Positions 34,065-43,818 of a stretch of DNA of 64,000 nt are shown one piece after another. Every line of letters begins with the position of its first letter. The stretch's first letter is position 1. The notes beneath the pieces were generated by a model. That model did not search any database, had not been told where the DNA came from, and worked only from the letters and a program-made list of their open reading frames with translations. Where the stretch lies: positions 1 through 64,000 of the forward strand of contig CAYOWK010000002.1 of assembly GCA_964407665.1 (NCBI GenBank), given 5' to 3'. Made by a program: the position numbers and the translations under genes. The stretch is from CAYOWK01 sp964407665 (GTDB taxonomy: Bacteria > Pseudomonadota > Alphaproteobacteria > Caulobacterales > Hyphomonadaceae).

Positions 34065-34808
34065 ATGTCGATCTGGTGGGCCATTCCGGCGTTTGTCGCC
34101 CTCGTCGGCCTCATGTCGCTGATCGGCGGACTGGGAAGCCTTTTCAAGCTGAAGTTCATGTCCGGAACGATGCGGTTCCTGTTCGGCGGCGTGCTGTTGG
34201 CGGGAGCAGCGGTTGTCGGCCTGATCGGGCTGAACCTCCAGACCTATGCCCGCCTGACGCATGAACGGCTGGCGGCTGAAGTCACACTCAAGCAGACCGG
34301 TCCGGGCGCCTATACCGCTACGGTAACGCCGGCCGATGCGGACGGCATCCTGCAGACCGCCACGGACTACCAGCTGACGGGGGACAGCTTCCGGATGGAG
34401 GCCGATGTCATCACATTCAAGCCGTGGGCGAACATCATCGGGGTCGATGCGCTCTATCGCTTCGATCGCATCCAGGGCCGCTGGGACAGCGAGGCGGACG
34501 AGATTGCCCGGCCGCCGACGCCCTATTCGATGCGGACGGACGAGCCCGGCATCAACGTGTTCGAACTGCCGCTTGGACCCAACAATCCGTTCCGCCGCGC
34601 CGACGCCGAGTTCATGAACGGCCTCGCAGTGCCGATGGCGGACGGCGCGGTCTATCAGGTCTACATGTCCCAGCGCGGACTGATCCCGCGTCCCAAGAAC
34701 GTCGCAGCGGAGGGCGCGGTCGAGACGCGCCGTGAGGGCCGGCTGTCGGGCACGATCTATGAACCGCAGCCGGGCCAGCCGGGACAGCTGACGCCCCCGC
34801 AACAGTAG
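34065..34808 (+). CDS. Hypothetical two-helix membrane protein
   Basis: A 247-residue protein with two N-terminal hydrophobic helices (about residues 5-25 and 36-58) and a ~185-residue extramembrane domain (VTLKQTGPGAYTATVTPADADG, DVITFKPWANIIGVDALYRFDRIQGRW, PLGPNNPFRRADAEFMNG) ending in a Pro/Gln-rich tail. I recognise no catalytic motif. Similar proteins in Caulobacterales carry the uninformative name multidrug efflux pump, without support here. It is convergent with polA. Confidence 0.65.
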   Translation: MSIWWAIPAFVALVGLMSLIGGLGSLFKLKFMSGTMRFLFGGVLLAGAAVVGLIGLNLQTYARLTHERLAAEVTLKQTGPGAYTATVTPADADGILQTATDYQLTGDSFRMEADVITFKPWANIIGVDALYRFDRIQGRWDSEADEIARPPTPYSMRTDEPGINVFELPLGPNNPFRRADAEFMNGLAVPMADGAVYQVYMSQRGLIPRPKNVAAEGAVETRREGRLSGTIYEPQPGQPGQLTPPQQ

Positions 34809-34820
34809 GCAGAGCCGGAT

Positions 34821-34858
34821 CGACTTTGTGGAATCGCATGGCGATCCCGCCAAAGTCG
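34821..34858. repeat. Palindromic element 1 between convergent genes
   Basis: A 38-base near-perfect inverted repeat: arms CGACTTTGTGGAATCGC and GCGATCCCGCCAAAGTCG around an ATG loop. It lies 12 bases past the stop of the two-helix membrane protein gene. Together with the next element it fills the space between two convergent genes and could end transcription from both sides. It resembles REP/BIME-type intergenic palindromes. Confidence 0.65.
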
Positions 34859-34883
34859 TGAATCTGTCTCTATCCAAAAGTGT

Positions 34884-34932
34884 AGAGCATGATTCACGGT
34901 TTTGGCGTTTCCGCCAAAACCGACCATGCTCT
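34884..34932. repeat. Palindromic element 2, overlapping the polA stop codon
   Basis: A 49-base imperfect palindrome with outer arms AGAGCATG / CATGCTCT and inner arms GGTTTTGGCG / CGCCAAAACC around a TTTC loop. The GAGCATGAT outer end is like that of dispersed intergenic repeats common in alphaproteobacteria. The polA stop codon (34931-34933 on the minus strand) falls at the edge of the right arm. Only one copy is seen in the window, so the repeat family is inferred from shape and ends. Confidence 0.65.
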
Positions 34933-37783
34933 AGTGGGCCGACGCCCAGCTGAGGCCCTGACCGGCCTCGACGACCAGCGGCACGTTCAGCGACAGGACC
35001 GGGCTCGGCGCCTCCGCCATGACGGATTTGGCGATCTCGATCACCTTTGCAGCCTCCGACTGCGGCGCTTCGAACAGCAGTTCGTCATGCACCTGCAGCA
35101 GCATCTGCGCGCGCAGCCCTGCCGCCTCAAGGGCAGCTGGCATGCGGATCATCGCCCGCTTGATGATGTCGGCGGCCGAACCCTGCAGAGGTGCGTTGAT
35201 CGCCTGCCGCTCGCCAAACGACCGCTCGGCGCCGTTCTGCGACCTGATCTGCGGTAGCCAGACCTTGCGGCCGAAGATGGTGGAGACGTAGCCGTTCTCG
35301 CGGCCGAACGTCCGGTACTGCTCCATGTAGTCCCGGATGCCGGGGAATTTCTGGAAGTAGGACTTGATGTAGGCGCCTGCTTCTTCCCGCGGGATCGACA
35401 GCTGGCGGGCCAGCCCGAACGCCGAGATGCCGTAGATGATGCCGAAGTTGATCGCTTTCGCCCGTCGGCGGACCATGGGGTCCATGCCCTCGACCGGCAC
35501 GCCAAACATCTCCGATGCGGTCATGGCGTGGATGTCTATGCCGCTGTTGAACGCATCGCGCAGCGAGGGGATATCGGCCACATGGGCCAGCAGGCGCAAC
35601 TCGATCTGCGAGTAGTCGGCCGAGATCAGAACGTTGCCGGGTGCGGCTATGAACGCCTCGCGGATCTTGCGTCCCTCTTCCGTCCGGATCGGGATGTTCT
35701 GGAGGTTCGGGTCCTGGCTGGCGAGGCGGCCGGTCTGGGCGCCGGCCAGCGAGAACGAGGTGTGGACGCGCCCCGTCTCCGGGTTGATCGCGTCCTTCAG
35801 CGTCTCCGTGTAGGTCGAGCGCAGCTTCGAGAGCATTCGCCAGTCGAGCATCACGCGGGGCAGGGCATGGCCGTACGCGGCAAGGTCTTCGAGCGTGTCG
35901 GCGCCAGTGGCCCAGGCGCCGGTCTTGGTCTTCTTTGCGCCGGCGACCTCCGCCAGACCCATCTCATCGAACAGGATCTCGCCGATCTGCTTCGGGCTGC
36001 CGAGGTTGAAGCTCCGACCGGCCAGGCCGTGGGCCTCGGCTTCAAGCGCGGCCATCCGCTGGGCGAAATCTCCCGACAGGCGCGAGAGCTGGTCGCGGTC
36101 GATCAGGACGCCGGCCTGTTCCATGCGCGCCACCACATCGACCAGAGGCCGGTCCATGTATTCATAGACAGCTCCGACACCCTCCATCGACAGGCGCGGC
36201 TTGAGATGACGCCAGAGCCGGAGCGTCACGTCTGCATCCTCGGCGGCGTATCGTGTGGCTGTGTCGAGCGGGACCTGGTCGAAGGTGATCTGGGATTTGC
36301 CCGAACCGATCAGGTCCTTGATGGGGATCGGCTTGTGAGCCAGATGGCTCTCGCTCAGTTCATCCATGCCATGGCCGGTGCGGCCCGCGTCAAGCGCGAA
36401 CGAGATCAGCATCGTATCGTCGAACGGGGTGATATCGACACCGTTCCTGCGAAGCACGACCAGGTCGAACTTGATGTTCTGGCCGATCTTCAGGACGGCG
36501 GGGTCCGAAAGCAGCGGGCGGAGGATGTCGAGCGCCTCGGCCATGGGGATCTGCTCGGGGCGGTCATCGGAGAGCAGATCGCGCGAATTGCCGCCGCCAT
36601 GGTTCAGCGGAATGTAGCAGGCGAGGTTGGGCTCCAGCGCCAGCGACACGCCAACCAGGTTGCAGGCATGGCAGTTGAGACCGTCGGTCTCCGTATCGAC
36701 GGCCACAACACCGTGTGACGCCGCAGCCTGCACCCACTCGCGCAGGCGTCCGGCGGTCGTGATGGTTTCATAGCGGATATGATCGAACGGCGCGTCGGCA
36801 GATGCGACCGGAGCCGACATCCCGGCGCCGCTCTCCGGCGCTGTCGATGGGCGTGCGGGCGCTGCGCGAGGGGAGGATGCCGCACCGCCAAGTCGTTCCG
36901 CGACCCGCTTGGTGAGCGTGCGAAACTCCATCGTCTCCAGGAACGCGATCAGGGTTTCCGCCGTGGGATCGGTTACGCCGAGCTCCTCGACCTCGCAGGG
37001 CACCGGAACGTCGGCGCGCAGGGTCACGAGATACTTCGAGATGCGGGCCTGCTCGGCGAAGGTGACCAGGCTCTCGCGCCGTTTGGGCTGCTTGATTTCC
37101 TCTGCCCGCAGCAGCAGCGTTTCGAGGTCGCCATATTCCTGGATCAGCTGAGCGGCGGTCTTTATGCCGATGCCGGGAACTCCGGGCACGTTGTCGACGC
37201 TGTCGCCCGCCAGCGCCTGCACGTCGATGACGCGATTCGGAGCAACGCCGAACTTCTCGAACACCTCCGGTTCACAGATCTTGCGGTCTTTCATTGTGTC
37301 GAGCAGGCAGACCCGATCCGTCACCAGCTGCATCAGGTCCTTGTCAGAGGACACAATGGAGACGCGGGCGCCCTTTGCCTCGGCCTGCCGGGCGTAGGTT
37401 GCGATGAGATCGTCCGCCTCGAAGCCGGCGAGTTCCAGCGCCGGGGTCCCGAATGCGATGGCCGCATCGCGGATCAGGGGGAATTGCGGGATCAGGTCCT
37501 CCGGGGCGGGCGGGCGCTGGGCCTTGTACTGGGGATAGTACTCGTTCCGGAAGGTCTGCTCGGATTTGTCAAAGATGCAGGCGAAGTGGGTGGGCTGATC
37601 GCCCGCCTTCAGGTCTTCGAGCAGCTTCCAGAGCATGTTGCAGAAGCCGGCGACCGCGCCGACGGGCAGACCATCCGATTTCCGGGTCAGGGGCGGCAGG
37701 GCGTGGAAAGCCCGGAACACATAGCCGGACGCGTCGATCAGGTAGAGGTGGCTGCTATCGTCGAGGGGACGCCGTACTGGCAT
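34931..37783 (-). CDS. polA: DNA polymerase I
   Basis: A 950-residue family A polymerase for Okazaki-fragment processing and repair synthesis. Domains in order: 5'-3' exonuclease (about 1-300; YLIDASGYVFRAFHALPP, FEADDLIATYA), 3'-5' proofreading exonuclease (about 340-530; VAVDTETDGLN, KIGQNIKFDL, YAAEDADVTLRLW) and polymerase (about 570-950; SADYSQIELRLLAH, RRRAKAINFGIIYG, LQVHDELLFE). All key motifs are intact. A GGAG sequence precedes the ATG. The C-terminus runs into the palindromic repeat, which supplies the stop. Confidence 0.98.
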   Translation of the reverse strand: MPVRRPLDDSSHLYLIDASGYVFRAFHALPPLTRKSDGLPVGAVAGFCNMLWKLLEDLKAGDQPTHFACIFDKSEQTFRNEYYPQYKAQRPPAPEDLIPQFPLIRDAAIAFGTPALELAGFEADDLIATYARQAEAKGARVSIVSSDKDLMQLVTDRVCLLDTMKDRKICEPEVFEKFGVAPNRVIDVQALAGDSVDNVPGVPGIGIKTAAQLIQEYGDLETLLLRAEEIKQPKRRESLVTFAEQARISKYLVTLRADVPVPCEVEELGVTDPTAETLIAFLETMEFRTLTKRVAERLGGAASSPRAAPARPSTAPESGAGMSAPVASADAPFDHIRYETITTAGRLREWVQAAASHGVVAVDTETDGLNCHACNLVGVSLALEPNLACYIPLNHGGGNSRDLLSDDRPEQIPMAEALDILRPLLSDPAVLKIGQNIKFDLVVLRRNGVDITPFDDTMLISFALDAGRTGHGMDELSESHLAHKPIPIKDLIGSGKSQITFDQVPLDTATRYAAEDADVTLRLWRHLKPRLSMEGVGAVYEYMDRPLVDVVARMEQAGVLIDRDQLSRLSGDFAQRMAALEAEAHGLAGRSFNLGSPKQIGEILFDEMGLAEVAGAKKTKTGAWATGADTLEDLAAYGHALPRVMLDWRMLSKLRSTYTETLKDAINPETGRVHTSFSLAGAQTGRLASQDPNLQNIPIRTEEGRKIREAFIAAPGNVLISADYSQIELRLLAHVADIPSLRDAFNSGIDIHAMTASEMFGVPVEGMDPMVRRRAKAINFGIIYGISAFGLARQLSIPREEAGAYIKSYFQKFPGIRDYMEQYRTFGRENGYVSTIFGRKVWLPQIRSQNGAERSFGERQAINAPLQGSAADIIKRAMIRMPAALEAAGLRAQMLLQVHDELLFEAPQSEAAKVIEIAKSVMAEAPSPVLSLNVPLVVEAGQGLSWASAH

Positions 37784-37873
37784 TCGCAGCTCCTGCAGGT
37801 CGGGGTAGGCGGCCCGCTCTAGCAGGCAGGGAGGGCAAGGGCCAGTTCCCCAGCGAAAGCTCCACGGGATGTT

Positions 37874-37891
37874 AATTGATACACGTCAATT
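37874..37891. promoter_or_regulatory. Inverted repeat upstream of the first hybrid kinase
   Basis: AATTGA-N6-TCAATT is an inverted repeat in the only AT-rich patch between the divergent polA and hybrid-kinase genes, about 31 bases before the kinase ATG. It could be an operator or part of a promoter; no known regulator is assigned. Confidence 0.3.
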
Positions 37892-37921
37892 TGGCGCTTC
37901 GGATTGACCGGGGGCGGATGC

Positions 37922-40537
37922 ATGGACGGCGACAATCCGGGCGATACAGGGCCCGGCAAAACCCGGACGGACGCAGTGAAGGGCGCACAATCCATCCTCA
38001 AGGCTTTCGCGCCGATCCCGGCCCGCCACGGCAACTGGACCTTCGCCTCGTTTTCGACGGCGATCATTGGTTCGCTGCTGACAGTCTGTAACAGCGCTCT
38101 GATCGGACACTATTTTGGTGTTGCCGCAGCAATCGTGTGGATCATGGCAGGTGTCGGCCTCCAGGCGGGGCTGGGCCTGTTCGCGCTCCGGGCCAGCAAG
38201 GGCCATGACCAGTCCTACTCGATGGTCATGCTCCTGAACGTCTTGAACCTTTTTCTCTGGTCCGGCGGGGCGGTGGCCCTCTGGCTGACGGGGGCGGCCA
38301 GCGGCAAGATCGGGGCGCTCACGATCGTATTCTCGCTGGCGTTCTATGTGGTGTTCACCGTCCAGCGGAACTTCCGTCTGACAGTGGCGATGCTGGCCAT
38401 TCCGGTCTCGGTGATCGTGACCTTCGTACTGTCGACGCTCTACTCGAACCTGCCCGTCTGGATTGCGCTGCCCTCCTCGTTGACCCTGTTCGGCGCCGTA
38501 GCGAACATCGCGATGCTGGCCGGCATGGCGAACCGCAATTTTGTCCAGATGCACGATGCAGTAAGCGAGACTCAGGCGACCAAGCAGCGCTTTGCCTTTG
38601 CTCTTGAGGCGATCGGAGACGCCTACCTCGAGATCGATCTCGCGCGGATGACCTATCTGGTCGACGACCTGCAATCGACTGCGCTTGGCTATGAAAAAGG
38701 CGAGCGGTCAGTCGATGACTTTCTCGAGCGGCTGCACCCGGACGACAAGGCGGTAGCGCGCCGCCATTTCCAGCTCGCCCAGGATGGCGTCTCGACAGGC
38801 TGGAACCAGGATCTGCGTATCCGCAAGGCCGATGGAACGTGGCAGTGGCAAGGCTTCCGCGCGCGCATGCTGGAAGGCGGCGACGCCCCGATGCTGATCG
38901 CGACGCTTGCGGACATCACCAGCCGCAAACGGATGGAAACCGAATTGCGAGCGTCGAAGGAGCGGCTCGAATTCGCCATAGAGGCGGTCGGCGACGGGTT
39001 CTTCGAGATCGATCTCGACACCCTTGTCTATTCTCCCAATCCGAAGCTGGCAGAGAGTCTCGGCTTCGAGGCCGGCCCGAAGAGCATGGCCGACCTTGCC
39101 GACCGGATCCATCCCGAGGACCAGAGCTATATCTACACGGCGCTGTCTCAGGCGCGGACCGGTCAGCAGCGATCCTGGCGCAAGGAGGTTCGCATCCGGA
39201 TCGCAACCGGCGGCTGGCGCTGGATGCAGCTGCGTGCGCAGGTCATGGATGAAACCGTGGTGCAGGGACGCCGCCTGATCGGGACCGTCGTCGACATGAC
39301 GGCCTGGAAGGACATCGAGTCCGAACTGCGAGCGGCGAGAGACTCAGCCGAGGCGGCGAGCCGCTCGAAGAGCGAGTTCCTCGCCAACATGAGCCATGAG
39401 ATCAGGACGCCCCTGAACGGGGTGCTGGGGATGGCGCAGGCGCTGGAATCCGATGAGCTGACGGGCGGCCAGCGCGAGAAGGTCTCGATCATTCTCGACA
39501 GTGGCCAGTCGCTTATGGCCCTCCTGAACGACGTGCTGGATCTCTCGAAGATCGAAGCCGGAAAGCTGGAGATATCGCCGGTGGAGGGCGATTTTCTCCA
39601 CACGATCAAACGGACCCGTCAGCTCTTCGAGCGCCAGGCGCAGGAAAAGGGACTCAGGATCACTGCGCGGTTCAGCGCATTTTTCCCGCAGCGGCTGGTC
39701 TACGACCCGGTCCGTGTGCGCCAGTGCATTTCGAACCTCCTGTCCAACGCGATCAAGTTCACGGCCGAGGGCGAGGTCGAGATCGCCATTGCGTCGGAGG
39801 CGTCTGGCGACAACGAACACACGGTCGTGGTGGAGGTTCGCGATACAGGCATCGGCATGTCGTCCGAAGTTCAGGCAAAGCTCTTCAACGTGTTCACCCA
39901 GGCCGACGGCGCGACCACACGGATGTTCGGGGGTACGGGGCTTGGCCTTGCGATCTCGAGGCGGCTTGCGCGCCTGATGGGCGGCGACATCACGGTGTCC
40001 AGCGAGACGGGCAAGGGTTCCGTGTTCCGTCTGACCTTCCGCGCGCGGGAGGCAGGAGCCGCGACCTTGACCCGGCCCCAGGACGTTGGTCAGACGAGCC
40101 CGCTCAGGATGACCGGACTTCGCGGTATGCGCGTGCTTCTGACCGACGACAACGCTGTAAACCGCCAGGTTGTGAAGCTGTTCCTGGCGCCCCAGGGCTG
40201 TGATGTGACCGAGGCGACCAACGGCAAGGAAGCGCTGGATGCACTGGCCCGCCAGCCCTTTGATATCGTCCTTCTGGATGTGCACATGCCGGTCATGGAC
40301 GGGCAGGAAGCCATCCGCCGCATTCGCGCGACGACCGCAGGCTGGGCGAGTGTGCCCGTCATAGCGCTGACAGCTGACGCCATGAGCGGAGACCGCGAGC
40401 GATACCTGGCACTCGGGATGACCGACTACGTCTCCAAACCCGTGGACCAGCGGGAGCTGATCGCACGGATGCATGCTGTCCTGAACATTGCCGAACTGGG
40501 CGCTTCAGCACCTGCGACGGCTTCGGGCCGCCCCTGA
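37922..40537 (+). CDS. Hybrid histidine kinase, two PAS domains, copy 1
   Basis: An 871-residue inner-membrane sensor. About six hydrophobic helices (residues ~40-205) are followed by two PAS/PAC units (~215-345 and ~345-475), a HisKA domain with His492 (NMSHEIRTPLNGVLGMAQAL), an HATPase domain (SNLLSNAIKF, VRDTGIGM, GGTGLGLAISRRLA) and a C-terminal receiver with Asp786 (VLLDVHMPVMDG). Phosphate probably passes His to Asp and on to a separate Hpt protein, since no Hpt domain is present. It is a tandem paralogue of the next gene. The start is the ATG at 37922; an upstream TTG adds six residues. Confidence 0.93.
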   Translation: MDGDNPGDTGPGKTRTDAVKGAQSILKAFAPIPARHGNWTFASFSTAIIGSLLTVCNSALIGHYFGVAAAIVWIMAGVGLQAGLGLFALRASKGHDQSYSMVMLLNVLNLFLWSGGAVALWLTGAASGKIGALTIVFSLAFYVVFTVQRNFRLTVAMLAIPVSVIVTFVLSTLYSNLPVWIALPSSLTLFGAVANIAMLAGMANRNFVQMHDAVSETQATKQRFAFALEAIGDAYLEIDLARMTYLVDDLQSTALGYEKGERSVDDFLERLHPDDKAVARRHFQLAQDGVSTGWNQDLRIRKADGTWQWQGFRARMLEGGDAPMLIATLADITSRKRMETELRASKERLEFAIEAVGDGFFEIDLDTLVYSPNPKLAESLGFEAGPKSMADLADRIHPEDQSYIYTALSQARTGQQRSWRKEVRIRIATGGWRWMQLRAQVMDETVVQGRRLIGTVVDMTAWKDIESELRAARDSAEAASRSKSEFLANMSHEIRTPLNGVLGMAQALESDELTGGQREKVSIILDSGQSLMALLNDVLDLSKIEAGKLEISPVEGDFLHTIKRTRQLFERQAQEKGLRITARFSAFFPQRLVYDPVRVRQCISNLLSNAIKFTAEGEVEIAIASEASGDNEHTVVVEVRDTGIGMSSEVQAKLFNVFTQADGATTRMFGGTGLGLAISRRLARLMGGDITVSSETGKGSVFRLTFRAREAGAATLTRPQDVGQTSPLRMTGLRGMRVLLTDDNAVNRQVVKLFLAPQGCDVTEATNGKEALDALARQPFDIVLLDVHMPVMDGQEAIRRIRATTAGWASVPVIALTADAMSGDRERYLALGMTDYVSKPVDQRELIARMHAVLNIAELGASAPATASGRP

Positions 40538-40610
40538 ACCTTTCTGGCAGCGAACCGGAAATTAATTCTCCATGCTGTAGAAGGACGGAAAGACCGGGGA
40601 GGTCCCGCGC

Positions 40611-42827
40611 ATGCCGCGAGGCAGAACGAACGTAGTCGAGACCGCCAGGTCTGCACCAGCGGAGTCCGCAGCCTCAGATTTCCCGGCGCTGGCGGCCACG
40701 CTCAAGGGCTTCCGGTTTGTTGACGTCCGCACGGTCGCGACCGGCGTCATCCTTGGATTGATCACCTCTCCGGTCCTGGGCCACTTTTTCGGTGTGGCGG
40801 CGGCAACCGGCTGGTTCGCCACCATCCTGCTTTCGCAGGCCTGCGTCGCGATCTCCATGACCCGTCTCGCCACACAGCCGGACACGGTTATGACAAGGCG
40901 GTTGGCGCTCGCCGCCAACGTGCTCCTGCTCTTGAGCTGGACGGGAGCGTCAGTGGCGCTGTGGCTGACGGGAGACCCGTCGGGCTGGGTCGCCGGCATG
41001 TCGATCCTGGTCTCGCTGACGCTGCATGTCCTGTTCGCCACCCAGCACGGACAGAAGGTGTCCATTGTTACGCTTGCGGTGCCGATAGCGCCGCTGGGCG
41101 TCTACATGATCTGGGCGGCGTGGATCGAGTACGACATGTGGGTCGCTGTTCTGGCGTCGATCTCGTCGCTGGGAACGATCGCATCGATCTGGAATGTCAG
41201 CACCCTCACCAACCGCAATACCCTGCGCATGCGTGAAGCCGTCATCGAGACCAAGGAGACCAAGGACCGCCTGATGTTCGCCGTCGAGAGCATCGGCGAT
41301 GGGTATTTCGAGCTTGACCTCGAAACGATGGACTACCGGCCCAACCCGGGCCTGGCGGGGTTGCTGGGCATGCAGATCGAAAATCTCACGATCGAAGGTC
41401 TGCGGGATCGCGTACATCCGGACGACCACCGCGAAACTCAGCGAAACCTGGTCCTTGCGCTCAAGGGACAGCTCCGCGGATGGAACCACGATATCCGTGT
41501 CCGTCATTCCGAAGGCCACTGGATGTGGATGCATCAGCGTTGCCGCGTTCTCGACAATGGCGGGAAGCGCACGCTGGTCGGCACACTCGTCGACATGACG
41601 GACCGCAAGAAGATCGAGGATGACCTTCGGGCAGCCAAGGAGGCCGCAGAGGCCAGCAGCCGCGCCAAGGGCGAGTTTCTGGCCAACATGAGCCACGAAA
41701 TCCGGACGCCTCTCAACGGCGTGCTGGGCATGGCGCAGGCGCTCGACAGCGATCCGCTGACCGGCGACCAGCGCGAGAAGGTCGGCATCATCCTCGACAG
41801 CGGCAAGTCGCTGATGGCGCTTCTGAACGACGTGCTTGATCTTTCCAAGATCGAGGCCGGCAAGCTGGAAGTCTCGCCCGTCGATGGCGACTTCCTGCAC
41901 ACCATGAAACGGACACAGCAGCTGTTCCAGGCGCAGGCGTCCGACAAGGGGCTCTCGCTCCGGATGCAGTGTGCGATCGATTTTCCCGACCGCCTTGGCT
42001 ACGATCCGGTGCGTGTGCGCCAGTGCGTCTCCAATCTGCTGTCCAACGCCGTGAAGTTCACGCCTGAGGGCGCGATTGACATCTCGGTCTCCTCGGAGCC
42101 GCTGAGCGGGGTTGAGCACCTTGTGAAAGTGGTCGTGACGGACAGCGGTATCGGCATGTCGCAGGACGTTCAGGCGAAACTCTTCAACGTCTTCACACAG
42201 GCGGACGGCGCAACGACCCGAAAGTTCGGCGGGTCAGGACTGGGGCTCGCGATTTCTCGCAGGCTGGCGCAGCTCATGGGCGGCGATCTCACCGTCGCCA
42301 GTGAAGAGGGCAAAGGCTCGACGTTTACGTTCACTTTCCGGGCGCGCGCAGCGGCTCCGCTGCAGGCTCTGGCCCCGGCCACAGCACCAGCGATGCGTCG
42401 CGATACTCAGAGTCTTCGGGGCATCCGGGTGCTCCTGACGGACGACAATTCGGTCAACCGGCAGGTCGTGAAGCTGTTTCTTGCGCCGCAGGGCTGCGTC
42501 GTCAGTGAGGCCACGAATGGTCAGGAGGCGCTGGATGCTCTGGCGCGTCAACTGTTCGATATCGTGCTTCTCGATGTACACATGCCGGTCATGGACGGTC
42601 AGGAGGCCATCCAGCGAATCCGGGCATCAGGTGAGGACTGGTCGGCCGTTCCGGTCATTGCGCTGACCGCAGACGCCATGACGGGTGACCGGGAGCGTTA
42701 CCTTGCGCTTGGAATGTCGGACTATGTCTCGAAGCCGATCGACCAGCGCGAGCTGGTGGCGAAGATGCATTCAGTGCTGATGCTGTCCGACGGCGACACT
42801 GTCCGCCGCTCTGGAACGCAAGGCTAG
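40611..42827 (+). CDS. Hybrid histidine kinase, one PAS domain, copy 2
   Basis: A 738-residue paralogue of the preceding kinase with the same plan but only one PAS/PAC unit (~215-345). The phosphorylated residues are His362 (NMSHEIRTPLNGVLGMAQAL) and Asp655 (VLLDVHMPVMDG). The kinase and receiver halves are nearly identical to copy 1, while the membrane part (WFATILLSQACVAISM and beyond) has diverged. A GGGGAGG ribosome-binding site precedes the ATG. The 73-base gap between the two genes suggests co-transcription. Confidence 0.93.
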   Translation: MPRGRTNVVETARSAPAESAASDFPALAATLKGFRFVDVRTVATGVILGLITSPVLGHFFGVAAATGWFATILLSQACVAISMTRLATQPDTVMTRRLALAANVLLLLSWTGASVALWLTGDPSGWVAGMSILVSLTLHVLFATQHGQKVSIVTLAVPIAPLGVYMIWAAWIEYDMWVAVLASISSLGTIASIWNVSTLTNRNTLRMREAVIETKETKDRLMFAVESIGDGYFELDLETMDYRPNPGLAGLLGMQIENLTIEGLRDRVHPDDHRETQRNLVLALKGQLRGWNHDIRVRHSEGHWMWMHQRCRVLDNGGKRTLVGTLVDMTDRKKIEDDLRAAKEAAEASSRAKGEFLANMSHEIRTPLNGVLGMAQALDSDPLTGDQREKVGIILDSGKSLMALLNDVLDLSKIEAGKLEVSPVDGDFLHTMKRTQQLFQAQASDKGLSLRMQCAIDFPDRLGYDPVRVRQCVSNLLSNAVKFTPEGAIDISVSSEPLSGVEHLVKVVVTDSGIGMSQDVQAKLFNVFTQADGATTRKFGGSGLGLAISRRLAQLMGGDLTVASEEGKGSTFTFTFRARAAAPLQALAPATAPAMRRDTQSLRGIRVLLTDDNSVNRQVVKLFLAPQGCVVSEATNGQEALDALARQLFDIVLLDVHMPVMDGQEAIQRIRASGEDWSAVPVIALTADAMTGDRERYLALGMSDYVSKPIDQRELVAKMHSVLMLSDGDTVRRSGTQG

Positions 42828-42839
42828 CGCAGTCAGCGA

Positions 42840-43763
42840 TCAGCTGGCCTTGGCCATGGGGTGCGCCGTCTCGAGCAGGTCACGCAGCTCGTCGGCAACG
42901 ACGTGGGTGTAGATCTGGGTCGTCGAAATGTCGGCGTGCCCCAGCAGGAGCTGCACCGCCCGCAGATCGGCCCCGCCCGACAGAAGATGAGTCGCAAAGG
43001 CGTGGCGCAGGGCATGCGGATTGACGCGCCCGGGCGGCAGGCCCGCCTTGATGGCGAGATCTTCAAGCAGCTGCGCAAGCCTGCGCCGTGTCAGGCATCC
43101 GCCCGCGCCCCTCGAAGGAAACACGAAGCGCTCCGCCAGCTTCCGGGTGGCTGTCTTCGGAATGAATTGCTCGCGCACGGCAAGGTAGGCTGCAAGCGCC
43201 TGCAGGGCAGGCTGACCGAGGGGTGCAATCCGCTCCTTGTCGCCCTTGCCCCGTACGATCAGCACGGACGACCCGCGCACTGGCAGGGCCGACATGGGCA
43301 GGTTGCAGCACTCCGAAACGCGCAGGCCCGCTCCATAGAGGAGCTCGACAAGGCAGATCGTCCGGAGGTCAGCCGGCTCGCCGGCTAACCGTGCCGTTTC
43401 GATGATCCGCGCCACCTCCTCCCTGGAGAGAACGTCAGGCGGGTCGCGGTGGAGGGAGGGGCCATCAAGGCGGGAGGTCGGATCGTCGGTGCGGTCACCT
43501 TCCGCAAGCAGAAACCGGAAGAAGCGCCGCAGCGCCGACAGCCGGCGAGCGACGGTGGCCGCTGACATGCCCCGCTCGTCCAGATCGCGGACATAGGCCC
43601 GCAAATCGCTCTCTCCGGCGTCGGTGAGCGCGCGGCCCTGCGGCCGCAGGAAATCGCAGGTGTCCTCGAGATCGCGCCTGTAGGCGTCGATCGTGTTGTC
43701 TGCGGCCCCTCGCTCGGCGCGAAGGGTGTCCAGGAAAGTCTCGATGCGTCGTGAATCGGTCAT
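42840..43763 (-). CDS. xerD: Tyrosine recombinase XerD
   Basis: A 307-residue recombinase that resolves chromosome dimers at dif with XerC. The N-terminal SAM-like core-binding domain covers ~1-95. Catalytic residues are all visible: Arg148 (GAGLRVSE), Lys173 (RGKGDKER), His250 and Arg253 (HALRHAFATHLL), His276 (LLGHADIS) and Tyr285 (TQIYTHV). The ATG at 43763 gives normal XerD length. Neighbours are housekeeping genes and no att site or integron is evident, so this is the chromosomal XerD and not a phage integrase. Confidence 0.93.
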   Translation of the reverse strand: MTDSRRIETFLDTLRAERGAADNTIDAYRRDLEDTCDFLRPQGRALTDAGESDLRAYVRDLDERGMSAATVARRLSALRRFFRFLLAEGDRTDDPTSRLDGPSLHRDPPDVLSREEVARIIETARLAGEPADLRTICLVELLYGAGLRVSECCNLPMSALPVRGSSVLIVRGKGDKERIAPLGQPALQALAAYLAVREQFIPKTATRKLAERFVFPSRGAGGCLTRRRLAQLLEDLAIKAGLPPGRVNPHALRHAFATHLLSGGADLRAVQLLLGHADISTTQIYTHVVADELRDLLETAHPMAKAS

Positions 43764-43818
43764 GTGTCCCAGATTGGGGCGCATGAGTTTAGGGAAGGTT
43801 ATGAGAAGCGGTCCCGCT

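Noticed and set aside
35528..36718. Long plus-strand open frame opposite polA
   Set aside because: It is antisense to a fully conserved DNA polymerase I and shows no family features.
42840..43763. Tyrosine recombinase as evidence of a mobile element
   Set aside because: Length and motifs fit chromosomal XerD, neighbours are housekeeping genes, and no direct repeats or cargo are present.
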